Position numbers and translations under genes: made by a program | Notes under the pieces: model-generated | The model's database searches: none | What the model saw: the letters and a program-made list of their open reading frames with translations, nothing else | Told to the model about the DNA's origin: nothing | Assembly: GCF_004010325.2 (NCBI RefSeq) | Contig: NZ_SADR02000005.1 | Location: 62,001-126,000 of the forward strand | Reading direction: 5' to 3' | DNA length: 64,000 bases | Origin: Mesorhizobium sp. M00.F.Ca.ET.216.01.1.1 | GTDB taxonomy: Bacteria > Pseudomonadota > Alphaproteobacteria > Rhizobiales > Rhizobiaceae | In this document: positions 52,847 to 63,451 of the stretch, piece after piece | Layout of the letters: every line of letters begins with the position of its first letter | Numbering within the stretch: the stretch's first letter is position 1

Positions 52847-52922
52847 TGGTGGAGCTGAGGGGGATCGAACCCCTGACCTCATCATTGCGAACGATGCGCT
52901 CTCCCAGCTGAGCTACAGCCCC
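52847..52922 (-). tRNA. tRNA-Ala (anticodon CGC)
   Basis: The minus strand folds as a complete 76-nt tRNA with an encoded CCA end. The acceptor stem is GGGGCTG/CAGCTCC, the D arm contains GCTCAGCTGGGAGAGC, the anticodon loop is TTCGCAA giving anticodon CGC (codon GCG), and the T arm is AGGGGTTCGATCCCCCT. It lies between tonB and the YggT gene and is read leftward. Confidence 0.95.
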
Positions 52923-53072
52923 GTCCAGCGGATGGCGCATTTATCGGTCGCGGCCGTTTCGTGTCAAGGCGAAACGGCCCGACATCAGACATCGATCCGG
53001 CCATGCGGCGGAAGGCGGCACTTGCCGCTTTCGCGCGTAATGGCTACATGTCGGCAACAATTGGAGACCGGC

Positions 53073-53363
53073 ATGATCGCCCTTATTCAAACCATCGTCA
53101 TGGCGCTTGACCTTTATTGGTGGATCATCATCGCCTCGGCGATCTTTTCCTGGCTTTACGCCTTCAACGTCGTCAATTCGCGCAATCAGTTCGTCGGCAG
53201 CGTTGGCAACATGCTCTTCCGGCTGACCGAGCCGGCGCTGCGGCCGATCCGCCGCTTCATGCCCGACCTCGGCGGCATCGACATCTCGCCGATCATCCTG
53301 CTGCTGATCCTGTTCTTCCTTCGGCAGTTCCTGCTCACCACCGTATTGTCGCTGGTCGTTTGA
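53073..53363 (+). CDS. YggT family membrane protein
   Basis: This 96-aa protein has two hydrophobic segments and the YggT motif [24 protein letters not shown] between them. YggT proteins are linked to osmotic tolerance and, in some bacteria, to cell division. ATG 53073 has a GGAGA site; a longer frame upstream is not conserved and would overlap the tRNA region. The DUF167 gene follows by 22 bases, a pairing common across bacteria. Confidence 0.9.
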   Translation: MIALIQTIVMALDLYWWIIIASAIFSWLYAFNVVNSRNQFVGSVGNMLFRLTEPALRPIRRFMPDLGGIDISPIILLLILFFLRQFLLTTVLSLVV

Positions 53364-53385
53364 TCTGGTGCATGTAGGCCGCTTG

Positions 53386-53709
53386 ATGAGTGCGCCGTTC
53401 CGCATCCGTAACGATGGTGTCGACCTGTTCGTCCGGCTGACGCCAAAAGCGGCGATGGACAGGCTCGAGGGCATCGAGACGTCGGCGGACGGGCGAAGCT
53501 ATCTGAAGGCCCGCGTCCGTGCCGTGCCGGAAAACGGCGCTGCCAACCAGGCGCTCGAACGACTGGTCGCCAAGGCGCTCAGGATACCGGCATCGGCAGT
53601 TTCGGTCGTCGCCGGCGGCACGGCCCGGCTGAAGACGCTGCGCATTCTCGGCGAGCCGGCGACGCTGGCAAAAAGTGTCGAGGCGCTCGGCGAGCAGTCC
53701 GCGGCTTAG
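53386..53709 (+). CDS. DUF167 (YggU/UPF0235) family protein
   Basis: This 107-aa protein matches UPF0235: FVRLTPKAAMDRLEGIETSA, YLKARVRAVPENGAANQALE and SVVAGGTARLKTLRI are diagnostic. The function is unknown. It follows YggT in the same direction, and the two probably form an operon. The start ATG 53386 is chosen over an in-frame start at 53368 by family length. It is convergent with the RpiR gene. Confidence 0.9.
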   Translation: MSAPFRIRNDGVDLFVRLTPKAAMDRLEGIETSADGRSYLKARVRAVPENGAANQALERLVAKALRIPASAVSVVAGGTARLKTLRILGEPATLAKSVEALGEQSAA

Positions 53710-53733
53710 GGCTGTCGACAAGGATGGATCGGT

Positions 53734-54615
53734 TCAGTCGCCTATTGGCAGGCGGGGATCGTCGAACTTCAGCGTGTTCACGCTCTGCTTGATGCGGCGT
53801 AGATTTTCCAGAACCTTCGGTCCGCGCGCCTCCGCAACCGCGGTGGCGATGATGTCGACGATCGCCAGCAGGGCGTAGCGCGACGATGTCGGCTTGTAGA
53901 TGTTGCCGTCTTCGAGCGGCTGGAACTGGATCACCGTATCGGCGGCCTTGGCCAAGCCGGACTCCGGCGCGGTGACGGCCACGGTGGCGGCGCCATATTG
54001 CCGGGCGACCTGCACGGCATCGATGACCGAACGTGCGTAGCCCGAGACAGAGAACGCAACGAGCGTGGTGTCGGTGGTCGCGACGGCGGCATACATGCGC
54101 TGCAACTGTCCGTCGACCTGCGCCAGGGCTGACAAGCCCAGCCTGAACAGCCGGTTCTGCATCTCGGTCGCCATCATCGACGAAATGCCGCCGGAGCCGA
54201 TGCACAAGACGTTGCCGGAAACCGCTATGCGCGCGGCGACATCGACCAGCGCCTTCATGTCGAGGTTTTCGCTGGCGCGCTGGATGGCGGCAATCGCCGC
54301 TTCGGTGATGGCGGAAGCAATGCGCTGCTCGCGGATGTCGCGATTCAGCGGCTCCGGCGACAGATACTGGCCACCGATGGCGATGGCCTGTGCCAGATAG
54401 AATTTGAAGTCGCGCAAGCCATCGCAACCGAGATTGCGGCAGAACCGGGTGACCGTGGGCTCGCTGACGCCGACGCGCGCGGCAATTTCCGAGATCGCCG
54501 CCTTGGAGACGAAATCGAGATCGGACAGCACGAGGCCGGCCAGCCGGCGGTCCGACTTGGTTCCATCCTGCGACGTCAGCTGCAGCCGCATGATGATGTC
54601 GGCCGGCGTTTTCAT
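53734..54615 (-). CDS. MurR/RpiR family transcriptional regulator
   Basis: This 293-aa regulator has an N-terminal helix-turn-helix (ISEIAARVGVSEPTVTRFCR) and a C-terminal SIS (sugar isomerase) domain, with VLCIGSGGISSMMATEMQNR and VAFSVSGYARSVIDAVQVAR as the phosphosugar-binding loops. It probably senses a phosphorylated sugar and controls the adjacent ABC transporter. Its ATG at 54615 overlaps the stop of a repeat-built 17-codon frame (ATGA), which in turn overlaps the ugpC stop, so SDR, ugpC and this gene form one leftward coupled operon. Confidence 0.92.
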   Translation of the reverse strand: MKTPADIIMRLQLTSQDGTKSDRRLAGLVLSDLDFVSKAAISEIAARVGVSEPTVTRFCRNLGCDGLRDFKFYLAQAIAIGGQYLSPEPLNRDIREQRIASAITEAAIAAIQRASENLDMKALVDVAARIAVSGNVLCIGSGGISSMMATEMQNRLFRLGLSALAQVDGQLQRMYAAVATTDTTLVAFSVSGYARSVIDAVQVARQYGAATVAVTAPESGLAKAADTVIQFQPLEDGNIYKPTSSRYALLAIVDIIATAVAEARGPKVLENLRRIKQSVNTLKFDDPRLPIGD

Positions 54616-54661
54616 ACCGGTGTCTTCATAGGGGCCCGTGTCTTTATAGGGGTAGCTGTCT

Positions 54662-54670
<9 letters not shown>
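54612..54670 (-). repeat. 18-bp tandem repeat forming a 17-codon ORF between ugpC and rpiR
   Basis: On the plus strand, three 18-base units run at 54617-54634, 54635-54652 and 54653-54670, each ending tcatagggg or ttatagggg. On the minus strand an ATG at 54665 (overlapping the ugpC TGA) opens MKTATPIKTRAPMKTPV and ends at TGA 54612-54614, which overlaps the rpiR ATG. The repeat unit resembles the rpiR start (MKTP), so it probably arose by duplication of that start. Confidence 0.75.
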
Positions 54671-55729
<1,059 letters not shown>

Positions 55730-55731
55730 GG

Positions 55732-56526
55732 TCACGCTCCCAATATGTCGTCGATGAACGGCAAGCAGCCGGCAGTCAGCCCGGCATCCACCGGCATCAC
55801 CACGCCCGATATGCCCGATGCGCGATCCGATGCAAGGAAAGCCACCGCCTCGGCCACCTCGGTGGCGTTGACGATGCGGCCGAGCGGATAGAGCCGTTGC
55901 AGCTTGCCGAGGATGTCGGGGTCCTTGGCAAGGCGATGGTCCCAGGCGGCGGTGCGGATCGAACCGGGGCAGACAACATTGGCGCGCAAGCCGCTGCGGC
56001 CGAGTTCGACGGCGATCGATCTTGCATAGGCGTTGATGCCGGCCTTGGCCGCTGCATAGGCGGGGTTGCCGAAATGCGCGAGCGCATTGACCGAGGAGAT
56101 GAAGACGATGCTGCCCGAGCCGCGTGCGGCCATTGCCTTGACCAGCGGATCGGCGAAATTCATTACCCCGGTCAGGTTGAGGTCAAGCTCGTGTTCTATG
56201 CTGTCCGGGGTCAGGGCTGACAGCGTCTCGGCGCGCGTCCAACCGGCATTGTTGATCAGGATGTCCGGCACGCCGTCCTTGTCGAGGATCGCGGCGATCG
56301 ACGCTTCGATCGAAGCTTGGTCGAGAAGATCGAAGACGTAGCGTGAGGCAAGCTGCGGGCTGCCCAGCGCTTCGCTCGACTGGTCGCAGCCGATGACCCG
56401 CGCGCCGCGTTCGGCCATCAGCGCCACCAGCGCCGAGCCGAGGCCGCCGCCCGCACCCGTCACGACGACAGCTTTGCCTTCGAACTCCGCTCTCGAAACC
56501 ACAGCGCTGCCTCCGAAATTTGGCAT
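55732..56526 (-). CDS. Short-chain dehydrogenase/reductase
   Basis: This 264-aa classical SDR has VVVTGAGGGLGSALVALMAE, the NNAGW motif, SSVNALAHFGNPAYAAAKAG (catalytic Ser, Tyr and Lys) and VVCPGSIRTAAW. It probably oxidises the sugar or polyol imported by the divergent ABC transporter. It is the first gene of the leftward operon and is divergent from the binding-protein gene across 146 bases, which contain a repeated GAAA-GTAAC-like motif. Confidence 0.9.
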   Translation of the reverse strand: MPNFGGSAVVSRAEFEGKAVVVTGAGGGLGSALVALMAERGARVIGCDQSSEALGSPQLASRYVFDLLDQASIEASIAAILDKDGVPDILINNAGWTRAETLSALTPDSIEHELDLNLTGVMNFADPLVKAMAARGSGSIVFISSVNALAHFGNPAYAAAKAGINAYARSIAVELGRSGLRANVVCPGSIRTAAWDHRLAKDPDILGKLQRLYPLGRIVNATEVAEAVAFLASDRASGISGVVMPVDAGLTAGCLPFIDDILGA

Positions 56527-56545
56527 CAGGCCTATTCCAAGAAAT

Positions 56546-56612
56546 GTAACTTAGCAACAAAATAATCCGCTTGCGTACCGCAAAATGATCGATAATGTAG
56601 GAAAGTAACATA
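56546..56612. promoter_or_regulatory. Candidate RpiR operator repeats in the divergent promoter
   Basis: GTAACTTA (56546-56553) and GTAACATA (56605-56612), each preceded by a GAAA run, are 59 bases apart in an AT-rich stretch between the SDR and binding-protein genes. A further inverted partial copy, TCTTAC, lies at 56615-56620. This could be the operator of the locally encoded RpiR regulator. Inference from repetition only. Confidence 0.4.
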
Positions 56613-56672
56613 AATCTTACGCTGTCCGACAGCGAGGATGCGCCAACGCGCAAATCAAATGGGAGAGATCAA

Positions 56673-57908
56673 ATGAAGCTTGCAAAATGGACTGTCGGCC
56701 TGATGGCCGGAATGAGCATGCTGGCGCTGGCGGCGCAGGCAAATGCAGGCGAGGTGCGCGTGACCGTCGCCGAATATAGCGCCAAGACCGGGCCCTATTT
56801 CAACGACGTCAAAAAGGAGTTCGAGGCGGCGAACCCGGGCATCACCGTCAAGTTCGAGGTGGTGCCGTGGGATGTCCTGCTGCAGAAGCTGACCACCGAC
56901 ATCACTGCCGGCACCAATGCCGATCTGTCGATTATCGGCACGCGCTGGCTGATCGACTTCGTCCAGCAGGATGTCGCCGAGCCGCTCGACAGCTACATCA
57001 CGCCTGAGTTCAAGGACCGCTTCATCGAGACCTTCCTGAAGCCCTCGATCATGGAGGGCAAGACCTACGGCTTGCCGATCGCCGCTTCGGCGCGCGCCAT
57101 GTACTACAACAAGGAGCTGTTCGAGAAGGCCGGCATCGCCAAGCCGCCGGCGACCTGGACCGAGCTGCAGGAGGATGCCCGCAAGATCAAGGCGCTCGGT
57201 TCCGGCACCTTCGGCTTCGGCATGCAGGGCAAGGAGATCGAGACCGACGTCTATTACTACTATGCGATGTGGTCCTACGGCACGGAAATCCTTAACAAGG
57301 ACGGCACTTCCGGCCTCAGCACGCCGGGCGCGCTCGAAGCCGCCAAGCTCTACAAATCGATGATCGACGAAGGCCTGACCGAGCCGGGCGTGACCTCCAA
57401 CAACCGCGAAGACGTGCAGAACCTGTTCAAGCAAGGCAAGATCGGCATGATGATCACCGCGCCGTTCCTGTCCAACCAGATCAAGGAAGAGGCGCCGAAC
57501 CTGAAATATGGCGTGGCGGCCATTCCCGCCGGACCGACCGGCGCGCGCGGTACCTATGGCGTCACCGATTCCATCATCATGTTCAAGAACTCCAAGAACA
57601 AGGACGAGGCCTGGAAACTGCTCGACTTCCTGTTCATCAAGGAGCAGCGCGCCAAGTTCACCCAAGGGGAAGGCTTCCTGCCGGTGAACAAGGAAGAGGC
57701 GAAAATGGACTACTACGTCAACAATGCCGATCTGGCGGCGTTCACCTCGCTGTTGCCCGACGCCCGCTTCGCGCCGGTCATTCCGGGCTGGGAGGAGATC
57801 GCCCAGATCACCTCCGACGCCATGCAGAAGATCTATCTCGGCAACTCCGAGCCCGAGGCGGCATTGAAGGAGGCGGCGGAGAAGGCCAACGCCGTGCTCA
57901 AGAAATAG
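56673..57908 (+). CDS. Carbohydrate ABC transporter substrate-binding protein (family 1)
   Basis: This 411-aa periplasmic binding protein has a Sec leader (VGLMAGMSMLALAAQANA, cleavage before GEVRV) and a MalE/UgpB-like type II fold. Typical features are FEAANPGITVKFEVVPWDVL, GKTYGLPIAASARAMYYNKE and the late GEGFLPVNKEEAK. It is the first gene of the rightward half of the divergent locus. A 9-base-stem hairpin follows its stop and probably protects its mRNA. The ligand is unknown; a family-1 protein beside a MurR/RpiR regulator suggests a saccharide or conjugate. Confidence 0.92.
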   Translation: MKLAKWTVGLMAGMSMLALAAQANAGEVRVTVAEYSAKTGPYFNDVKKEFEAANPGITVKFEVVPWDVLLQKLTTDITAGTNADLSIIGTRWLIDFVQQDVAEPLDSYITPEFKDRFIETFLKPSIMEGKTYGLPIAASARAMYYNKELFEKAGIAKPPATWTELQEDARKIKALGSGTFGFGMQGKEIETDVYYYYAMWSYGTEILNKDGTSGLSTPGALEAAKLYKSMIDEGLTEPGVTSNNREDVQNLFKQGKIGMMITAPFLSNQIKEEAPNLKYGVAAIPAGPTGARGTYGVTDSIIMFKNSKNKDEAWKLLDFLFIKEQRAKFTQGEGFLPVNKEEAKMDYYVNNADLAAFTSLLPDARFAPVIPGWEEIAQITSDAMQKIYLGNSEPEAALKEAAEKANAVLKK

Positions 57909-57927
57909 GGCGTAGCTCCCGACGCCC

Positions 57928-57954
57928 GGCGCGCCCTGACCATCGGGGCGCGCC
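57928..57954 (+). other. Intercistronic hairpin between binding-protein and permease genes
   Basis: ggcgcgccc (57928-57936) pairs with gggcgcgcc (57946-57954) around a 9-base loop. There is no T-run, and the permease genes continue in the same direction 53 bases later. It probably acts as an mRNA stabiliser or partial terminator that makes the binding protein more abundant than the permeases. Confidence 0.6.
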
Positions 57955-58007
57955 ACCTTTCCCCACCATCTGGCCCTCCACTATTTGGCGAGGCAGTAGG
58001 TCAGCCG

Positions 58008-58877
58008 ATGCAGAATCGTATCTTGCCCTATCTCCTGACCTTGCCCAGCCTGTTCCTGGCGGCTGTCGTCATCTTCTGGCCGGTCTGGGACCTGATCCAG
58101 ATCTCGACGCATGACGTGAACCGTTTCGGCCAGCTTCGCGACTTCAACGGCTTCGCCAACTATTACGCCTTCCTCGCCGATCCCGACTTCCTTGCAGCGC
58201 TCTGGCGCACCGCATTGTGGACGGTGCTGGTCGTCTGCGGGGCGCTGCTTCTATCCGTTCCGGTGGCGCTGATCCTCAACACCGACTTCTACGGCCGTGG
58301 CATCGCCCGCGTCATCATAATGCTGCCGTGGGCGGTGTCGCTGACGATGACAGCGGTGGTCTGGCGCTGGGCGCTGAACGGCGAAAGCGGCATGCTGAAC
58401 TCGGCGCTGATGGCGGTGGGCGTCATCGATCAGAACATCCAATGGCTGTCGCGCGCCGGGACTGCCTTTCCGATGCAGGTGCTGATCGGCATCCTGGTGA
58501 CCGTGCCGTTCACGACAACGATCTTCCTCGGCGGGCTGTCGTCGATCCCGGACGACCTCTACGAGGCTGCGGCGCTCGAAGGAGCGACGCCGCTGCAGCA
58601 ATTCAGCGAGATCACTTTCCCGCTACTGAAGCCGTTCATCAACATCGCCATCGTGCTCAACACGATCTATGTGTTCAATTCCTTCCCGATCATCTGGGTG
58701 ATGACGCAAGGCGGGCCGGCCAACTCGACCGACATCCTGGTCACCCACCTCTACAAACTGGCCTTCCGCATCGGCAAGCTCGGTGAGGCATCGGCGGTAT
58801 CGCTGCTGATGTTCGCCATCCTGCTTATCTTCACCATGATCTATGTGCGGCTGGCGATGCGGGAGCAACGCGCATGA
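58008..58877 (+). CDS. Sugar ABC transporter permease (MalF-like)
   Basis: This 289-aa permease has six hydrophobic segments and the EAA loop [20 protein letters not shown], which contacts the UgpC-type ATPase. Its start [20 protein letters not shown] is typical of MalF/UgpA-type proteins. Its TGA overlaps the MalG-like ATG by four bases (ATGA). Confidence 0.93.
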   Translation: MQNRILPYLLTLPSLFLAAVVIFWPVWDLIQISTHDVNRFGQLRDFNGFANYYAFLADPDFLAALWRTALWTVLVVCGALLLSVPVALILNTDFYGRGIARVIIMLPWAVSLTMTAVVWRWALNGESGMLNSALMAVGVIDQNIQWLSRAGTAFPMQVLIGILVTVPFTTTIFLGGLSSIPDDLYEAAALEGATPLQQFSEITFPLLKPFINIAIVLNTIYVFNSFPIIWVMTQGGPANSTDILVTHLYKLAFRIGKLGEASAVSLLMFAILLIFTMIYVRLAMREQRA

Positions 58878-59701
58878 GGAACGGCAAGCTGAAGCGTTCG
58901 ATCATCGCCTGGCTGCTGCTTGCACCGCTGATCGTGGTGACGATCTTTCCCTTCGCCGTGATGTTGCTGACCGCGGTCAAGCCGCGGCAGGAGGTGCTGT
59001 CGCCGACCTGGTGGCCGAGCGAATTCCGCTGGTCGAATTTCGCCGACATGTGGGTGGCGACCGGCTTCGGCCAGGCGCTCGCCAACTCGCTCTACGTTTC
59101 GGGGATCGCCACCGTCGGCGCCATCCTGATCTCGGTTCCCGCCGCCTATGCCATGTCTCGCTTCCGCTTTGCCGGCTACGGCACCTTCCGCCAGTTCCTG
59201 CTGGTCTCGCAGATGATCTCGCCGATCGTGCTGGTGCTTGGCCTGTTCCGGCTGATGGCCGCCTGGGGCCTGATCGAAAGCACGACGGCGCTCGGCGTCA
59301 TCTACATGGCCTTCAATGTCGCCTTCACGGTGTGGATGCTGCAAAGCTATTTCGACACCATCGCGCGCGATCTCGAGGAAGCGGCCTGGATGGAAGGCGC
59401 CGGCCGCTGGCAGACCTTGCGCAAGGTGTTTTTGCCGCTGTGCGTGCCGGCGATCGCGGTGACCGCCATCTTCACCTTCATCAATGCCTGGAACGAATTC
59501 GTCGTCGCGCTGACCATGCTGCGCAGCCAGGAAAGCTACACGCTGCCGATCCAGGTGTTTTCGCTGGTTGCCGGCCGCTACACGATCGAATGGCACCACG
59601 TCATGGCCGCGACGCTGCTTGCGACCCTGCCGGTGGCGATCCTGTTCACCTGGCTGCAGCGCTACCTAGTCAGAGGGCTCGCGCTCGGCGCCGTCAAATA
59701 A
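58874..59701 (+). CDS. Sugar ABC transporter permease (MalG-like)
   Basis: This 275-aa permease has six hydrophobic segments and the EAA loop [20 protein letters not shown]. The N-terminal [20 protein letters not shown], followed by P-T-W-W-P, is typical of MalG/UgpE. With the MalF-like protein it forms the pore powered by the divergently encoded UgpC. The MlrC-family gene follows by 72 bases. Confidence 0.93.
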   Translation: MRNGKLKRSIIAWLLLAPLIVVTIFPFAVMLLTAVKPRQEVLSPTWWPSEFRWSNFADMWVATGFGQALANSLYVSGIATVGAILISVPAAYAMSRFRFAGYGTFRQFLLVSQMISPIVLVLGLFRLMAAWGLIESTTALGVIYMAFNVAFTVWMLQSYFDTIARDLEEAAWMEGAGRWQTLRKVFLPLCVPAIAVTAIFTFINAWNEFVVALTMLRSQESYTLPIQVFSLVAGRYTIEWHHVMAATLLATLPVAILFTWLQRYLVRGLALGAVK

Positions 59702-59773
59702 CGGTCTGTCGCCAAGGCCAATGAATTGGTCTACGTGACCAGAATCCAAAGCAGAGCGAAGCGGAATTCCGAC

Positions 59774-61249
59774 ATGCGCATCTTCACCGCCTCGCTGGCG
59801 ACCGAAACCAACACATTCTCGCCGGTGCCAACCGACCGGGCCTCGTTTGAGATGGCCTTTTACGCCGGCCCGGGCAAACATCCGGAAACGCCGACGCTGT
59901 GTTCCTCGCCGATCGTTGCCTTGCGCCGGCGCGCGGCCCGCGACGGGCTCACCGTCATCGAAGGGACCGCCGCCTGGGCCGAGCCCGGCGGCCTCGTGCA
60001 GCGGCAGACCTATGAGGCGCTGCGCGACGAAATCCTCGGTCAGTTGCAGGCAGCGCTGCCGGTCGATGCGGTGATCCTCGGCCTGCATGGCGCGATGGTG
60101 GCGCAGGGCTACGACGATTGCGAAGGCGACTTTCTCGAGCGCATCCGCAACATAGTGGGGCCGGACGTGGTGGTCGCCGGGGAACTCGACCCGCACAGCC
60201 ATTTGACGCCGAAGCGGGTGGCTGCTTCCAACATTCTCGCTGCCTTCCTCGAATTTCCGCACACCGATTTCTACGAGCGCGGCGAGCATGTCGTCGAACT
60301 TGGCCTTGCCGCTGCGCGCGGCGAGATCAAGCCCGTGATCTCGACCTTCGACTGCCGCATGATCCAGGTGCTGCCGACCAGTCGCGAGCCGATGCGGTCG
60401 TTCGTCGACCGCATCAAGGCGTTGCACGGCAAGGACGGGGTGCTGTCGGTCTCGGTCATCCACGGCTTCATGGCGGCCGACGTGGCGGAGATGGGCACGC
60501 GCATCCTGGTCGTCACCGACAACGACAAGGCCAAGGGCGACGCGCTGGCGGAGAAGCTGGGGCGGGAGCTCTATGCCATGCGCGAAAAGACGGCGATGAC
60601 GATGCTGAGCGCAGCCGACGGCATCGAGCGCGCGCTGGCTGTGCGCGCGCAAAAGCCGGGCAAGCCGGTGGTCGTCGCCGACATCTGGGACAATCCGGGC
60701 GGCGGCGTACCCGGTGACGGCACCATCGTGCTGCGCCAAATGCTGGCGCAGGGCATAGGCAATGTGGGCGTTGCGACGATCTGGGACCCGATCGCGGTGA
60801 CCTTCTGCCAGGCGGCAGGCGAGGGCGCCGTCATCGACCTGCGCTTAGGCGGCAAGGCCGGGCCGCAGGCGGGCGAGCCGATCGACGCGCGCGTGCGGGT
60901 GCTGAAAGCCGTCGCAGAGGGATGGCAGAGTTTTGGGCCCAGCCGCGTGACGCTCGGGCCGACAGCGCTGGTCCGCATCGAAGGCACCGAGGTCGACATC
61001 ATCCTGAACACCAATCGCACGCAAACCTTCGAGCCGGACATTTTCACCAATCTCGGTGTCGATCCGCTGGCCAAGGACGTGCTGCTGGTGAAATCGACCA
61101 ATCATTTCTACGCCGGCTTCGCGCCGATCGCCGCCGAGATCATCTACGTCTCGGCGCCGAGCTCATATCCCAGTGACCCGTCCGTCACTAACTATACGAA
61201 GCTGACGCGGCCGATCTGGCCGCGTGTCGCCGATCCGTGGTCGAAATGA
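59774..61249 (+). CDS. MlrC (M81) family metallopeptidase
   Basis: This 491-aa protein belongs to the MlrC/microcystinase C family. The likely zinc and catalytic residues are visible at the spacing I recall for MlrC: Glu11 in ATETNTF, His105 in LGLHGAMVAQG, Asp139 and His141 in GELDPHSHLTP, and His163 in FPHTDFYERG. The C-terminal NTNRTQTFEPDIFTNLGVDP is also typical. It is cytoplasmic and last in the importer operon, so the imported compound is probably an amide- or peptide-linked molecule rather than a plain sugar. Start 59774 fits the family. Confidence 0.88.
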   Translation: MRIFTASLATETNTFSPVPTDRASFEMAFYAGPGKHPETPTLCSSPIVALRRRAARDGLTVIEGTAAWAEPGGLVQRQTYEALRDEILGQLQAALPVDAVILGLHGAMVAQGYDDCEGDFLERIRNIVGPDVVVAGELDPHSHLTPKRVAASNILAAFLEFPHTDFYERGEHVVELGLAAARGEIKPVISTFDCRMIQVLPTSREPMRSFVDRIKALHGKDGVLSVSVIHGFMAADVAEMGTRILVVTDNDKAKGDALAEKLGRELYAMREKTAMTMLSAADGIERALAVRAQKPGKPVVVADIWDNPGGGVPGDGTIVLRQMLAQGIGNVGVATIWDPIAVTFCQAAGEGAVIDLRLGGKAGPQAGEPIDARVRVLKAVAEGWQSFGPSRVTLGPTALVRIEGTEVDIILNTNRTQTFEPDIFTNLGVDPLAKDVLLVKSTNHFYAGFAPIAAEIIYVSAPSSYPSDPSVTNYTKLTRPIWPRVADPWSK

Positions 61250-61272
61250 AAGGCGCCGAGGCTAAAGCTGCC

Positions 61273-61297
61273 GATCTCCCCCACAAGGGGGGAGATC
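61273..61297. terminator. Bidirectional hairpin between convergent MlrC and M3 peptidase genes
   Basis: gatctccccc (61273-61282) pairs with gggggagatc (61288-61297). The same ctccccc/gggggag module is the core of the longer repeats at 15704-15862 and 43767-43934. It lies between two convergent stops (61249 and 61303), a natural place for shared termination; there is no clear T-run. Confidence 0.65.
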
Positions 61298-61302
61298 GCT
61301 AA

Positions 61303-63357
61303 TCACACCAGCCCGCGCTTGATCATCATCGCTTCCGGTGAGGGCATCTTGCCGCGGAAGGCGGTGTAGAGCTCTTCCGGATCCTTCGAACCGCCGGCGG
61401 CGTAGATGTTCTTCCTGAGCCGCTCGGCCAGTGCCGGGTTGAACGGATCGCCCGTCTCCTCGAAGGCGGCGAAGGCATCGGCGTCGAGCACTTCCGACCA
61501 CATGTAGGAATAGTAGCCGGCCGAATAGCCGTCGCCGGAAAAGACGTGGCCGAAATGCGGGGTGCGATGGCGCATGGCGATGGTGTCGGGCATATCGAGC
61601 TTTTCGAGCGTTTCGGTTTCGAAACGAAGCGGCTCTTGGGGGGCGTCAGGCCTTGCATGGTAGGCCATGTCGACCAATGCCGACGCCGTGAATTCGACTG
61701 TAGCAAAGCCGGCGCCGAAGGTGCGCGCCGCCAGCATCTTGTCGACCAGCTCCTTCGGCATCGGCTTGCCGGTCTTGACATGCAGCGCGTGCTTTTCGAG
61801 CACCGCCGGTACCGTCAGCCAGTGCTCGTAGAGCTGCGAGGGCAGTTCGACGAAATCGCGGCTGACCGATGTGCCCGAGACCGACGGCCAGGTGACGTCG
61901 GTCAGCATGCCGTGCAGCGCATGGCCGAATTCGTGGAACAGCGTCTTTGCCTCGTCGACCGACAGCAGCGCCGCCTCGCCTGCCGGCGGCTTGGCGAAAT
62001 TCGTGATGTTGTAGATGATCGGCTTCGAACCGTGGCCGAGCCTGTGGCCGGATTTCAACGCGCTCATCCAGGCGCCGGAGCGCTTCGAAGGCCGCGCGAA
62101 ATAGTCGGCGAGGAACAGGCCGCGCTTGCTGCCGTCGCCATTCCTGACGACGAAGACGCGGGCGTCCGGATGCCAGGCCGCGATGCCTTTCTTCTCTTCG
62201 AAGGTGATGCCGAACAGCCGTGTTGCCACGTCGAAGCAGGCGTCGATGACGCGGTCGAGCTGCAGATAGGGTTTCAGCTCGGCCTCGTCGAAGGCGAATT
62301 TCTCGGCGCGCAGCTTCTCCTGATAGAAACGCCAGTCCCAGGCGGCGAATTTTTCGTTGCTGCCGGCCTCAGCCGCCAGGCGCTGTAATTCGCTCTGGTC
62401 GGCGGCCGCCTTTTCCAGCGCCTTTTCCCAGACGGGATCGAGCAGCGCGTGCACGGCCTTAGGTGTCTTGGCCATGGTGTCGTCGAGCTTCAGCGCCGCA
62501 AAGGTGTCGTAGCCGAGCAGCTTGGCCTTCTCGGCGCGCAGGTGCAGCATATCGCGCACCACATCGGTGTTGTCGGTGGCGCGGCCATTCTGGCCGCGCA
62601 TGGTGAAGGCGCGAAAGGCTATCTCGCGCAAGTCGCGGCGTTCGGAGAAGGTCGAGAACGGCTCGTAGATCGAGCGCGACAGGGTGACGGCATAGCGGCC
62701 TTTCTGGCCGCGCATCTCGGCGGCTTCGGCCATCGAGCTCTTCAGGAATTCCGGCAGGCCGGCTAGGTCGGCCTCGTCGAGGAAGAGCGCCCAGTCGCGC
62801 TCGTCGGCGAGCACGTTCTGGCCAAAAGTCGTACCGAGCGACGACAATTCCTCGTCGATGGCCGCAAGCCGCTTCTTGCCCTCGGCATCGAGCTTGGCGC
62901 CGGAGCGGACAAAACCCTTCCAGGTTTTTTCCAGCACACGCAGCGTCTCGGCATCGAGCTTCAAGGATTCGCGGCGCTGATAGAGATCGTCGATGCGGGC
63001 AAACAATTTCTCGTCCATCGAGATAGCCGAGAAATGCCGCGACATCTTTGGCGAGATATCGCGCTCCAGGGCCTGGATTGCATCGTTGGTGTGAGCACCG
63101 GCCCGGCACCAGAAGATCGAAGAGACATGGTCGAGCGCCTCGCCGCCAAGTTCCAGCGCTGCCAGCGTGTTCTCGATGGTCGCTGCCTCGGCGTTGCCTG
63201 ATATCGCCTCGATCTCGGCCTCATGCGCCTTCAACGCCGCGTCGAAGACCGGAGAAAAATCATCATCGCCGATGCGGGTGAAGTCGGGCAGGCCGAGCGG
63301 CCCTTGCCAAGCGGTCAGCGGATGGGCGGCGAGGTCGACGGCTTTTGTGGAGGGCAT
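61303..63357 (-). CDS. M3 family metallopeptidase (oligopeptidase A / Dcp type)
   Basis: This 684-aa zinc peptidase degrades short peptides in the cytoplasm. The M3 signature TLFHEFGHALHGMLTDVTWP gives zinc ligands His475 and His479 with catalytic Glu476, and the third ligand is expected in the following helix. The C-terminal FGHVFSGDGYSAGYYSYMWS and GGSKDPEELYTAFRGKMPS are characteristic of Dcp/PrlC. There is no signal peptide. It could be oligopeptidase A or peptidyl-dipeptidase Dcp; sequence by eye does not separate them. The start at 63357 is chosen by family length. Confidence 0.9.
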   Translation of the reverse strand: MPSTKAVDLAAHPLTAWQGPLGLPDFTRIGDDDFSPVFDAALKAHEAEIEAISGNAEAATIENTLAALELGGEALDHVSSIFWCRAGAHTNDAIQALERDISPKMSRHFSAISMDEKLFARIDDLYQRRESLKLDAETLRVLEKTWKGFVRSGAKLDAEGKKRLAAIDEELSSLGTTFGQNVLADERDWALFLDEADLAGLPEFLKSSMAEAAEMRGQKGRYAVTLSRSIYEPFSTFSERRDLREIAFRAFTMRGQNGRATDNTDVVRDMLHLRAEKAKLLGYDTFAALKLDDTMAKTPKAVHALLDPVWEKALEKAAADQSELQRLAAEAGSNEKFAAWDWRFYQEKLRAEKFAFDEAELKPYLQLDRVIDACFDVATRLFGITFEEKKGIAAWHPDARVFVVRNGDGSKRGLFLADYFARPSKRSGAWMSALKSGHRLGHGSKPIIYNITNFAKPPAGEAALLSVDEAKTLFHEFGHALHGMLTDVTWPSVSGTSVSRDFVELPSQLYEHWLTVPAVLEKHALHVKTGKPMPKELVDKMLAARTFGAGFATVEFTASALVDMAYHARPDAPQEPLRFETETLEKLDMPDTIAMRHRTPHFGHVFSGDGYSAGYYSYMWSEVLDADAFAAFEETGDPFNPALAERLRKNIYAAGGSKDPEELYTAFRGKMPSPEAMMIKRGLV

Positions 63358-63451
63358 GGACAATCTTTCGATTATTGGCAGGGAGAGGCGGGGTGTCGTC
63401 GATGTAGGACTCTGGCTTCCAGCACGCAACATTGCGGTTGGCTGACAACGG

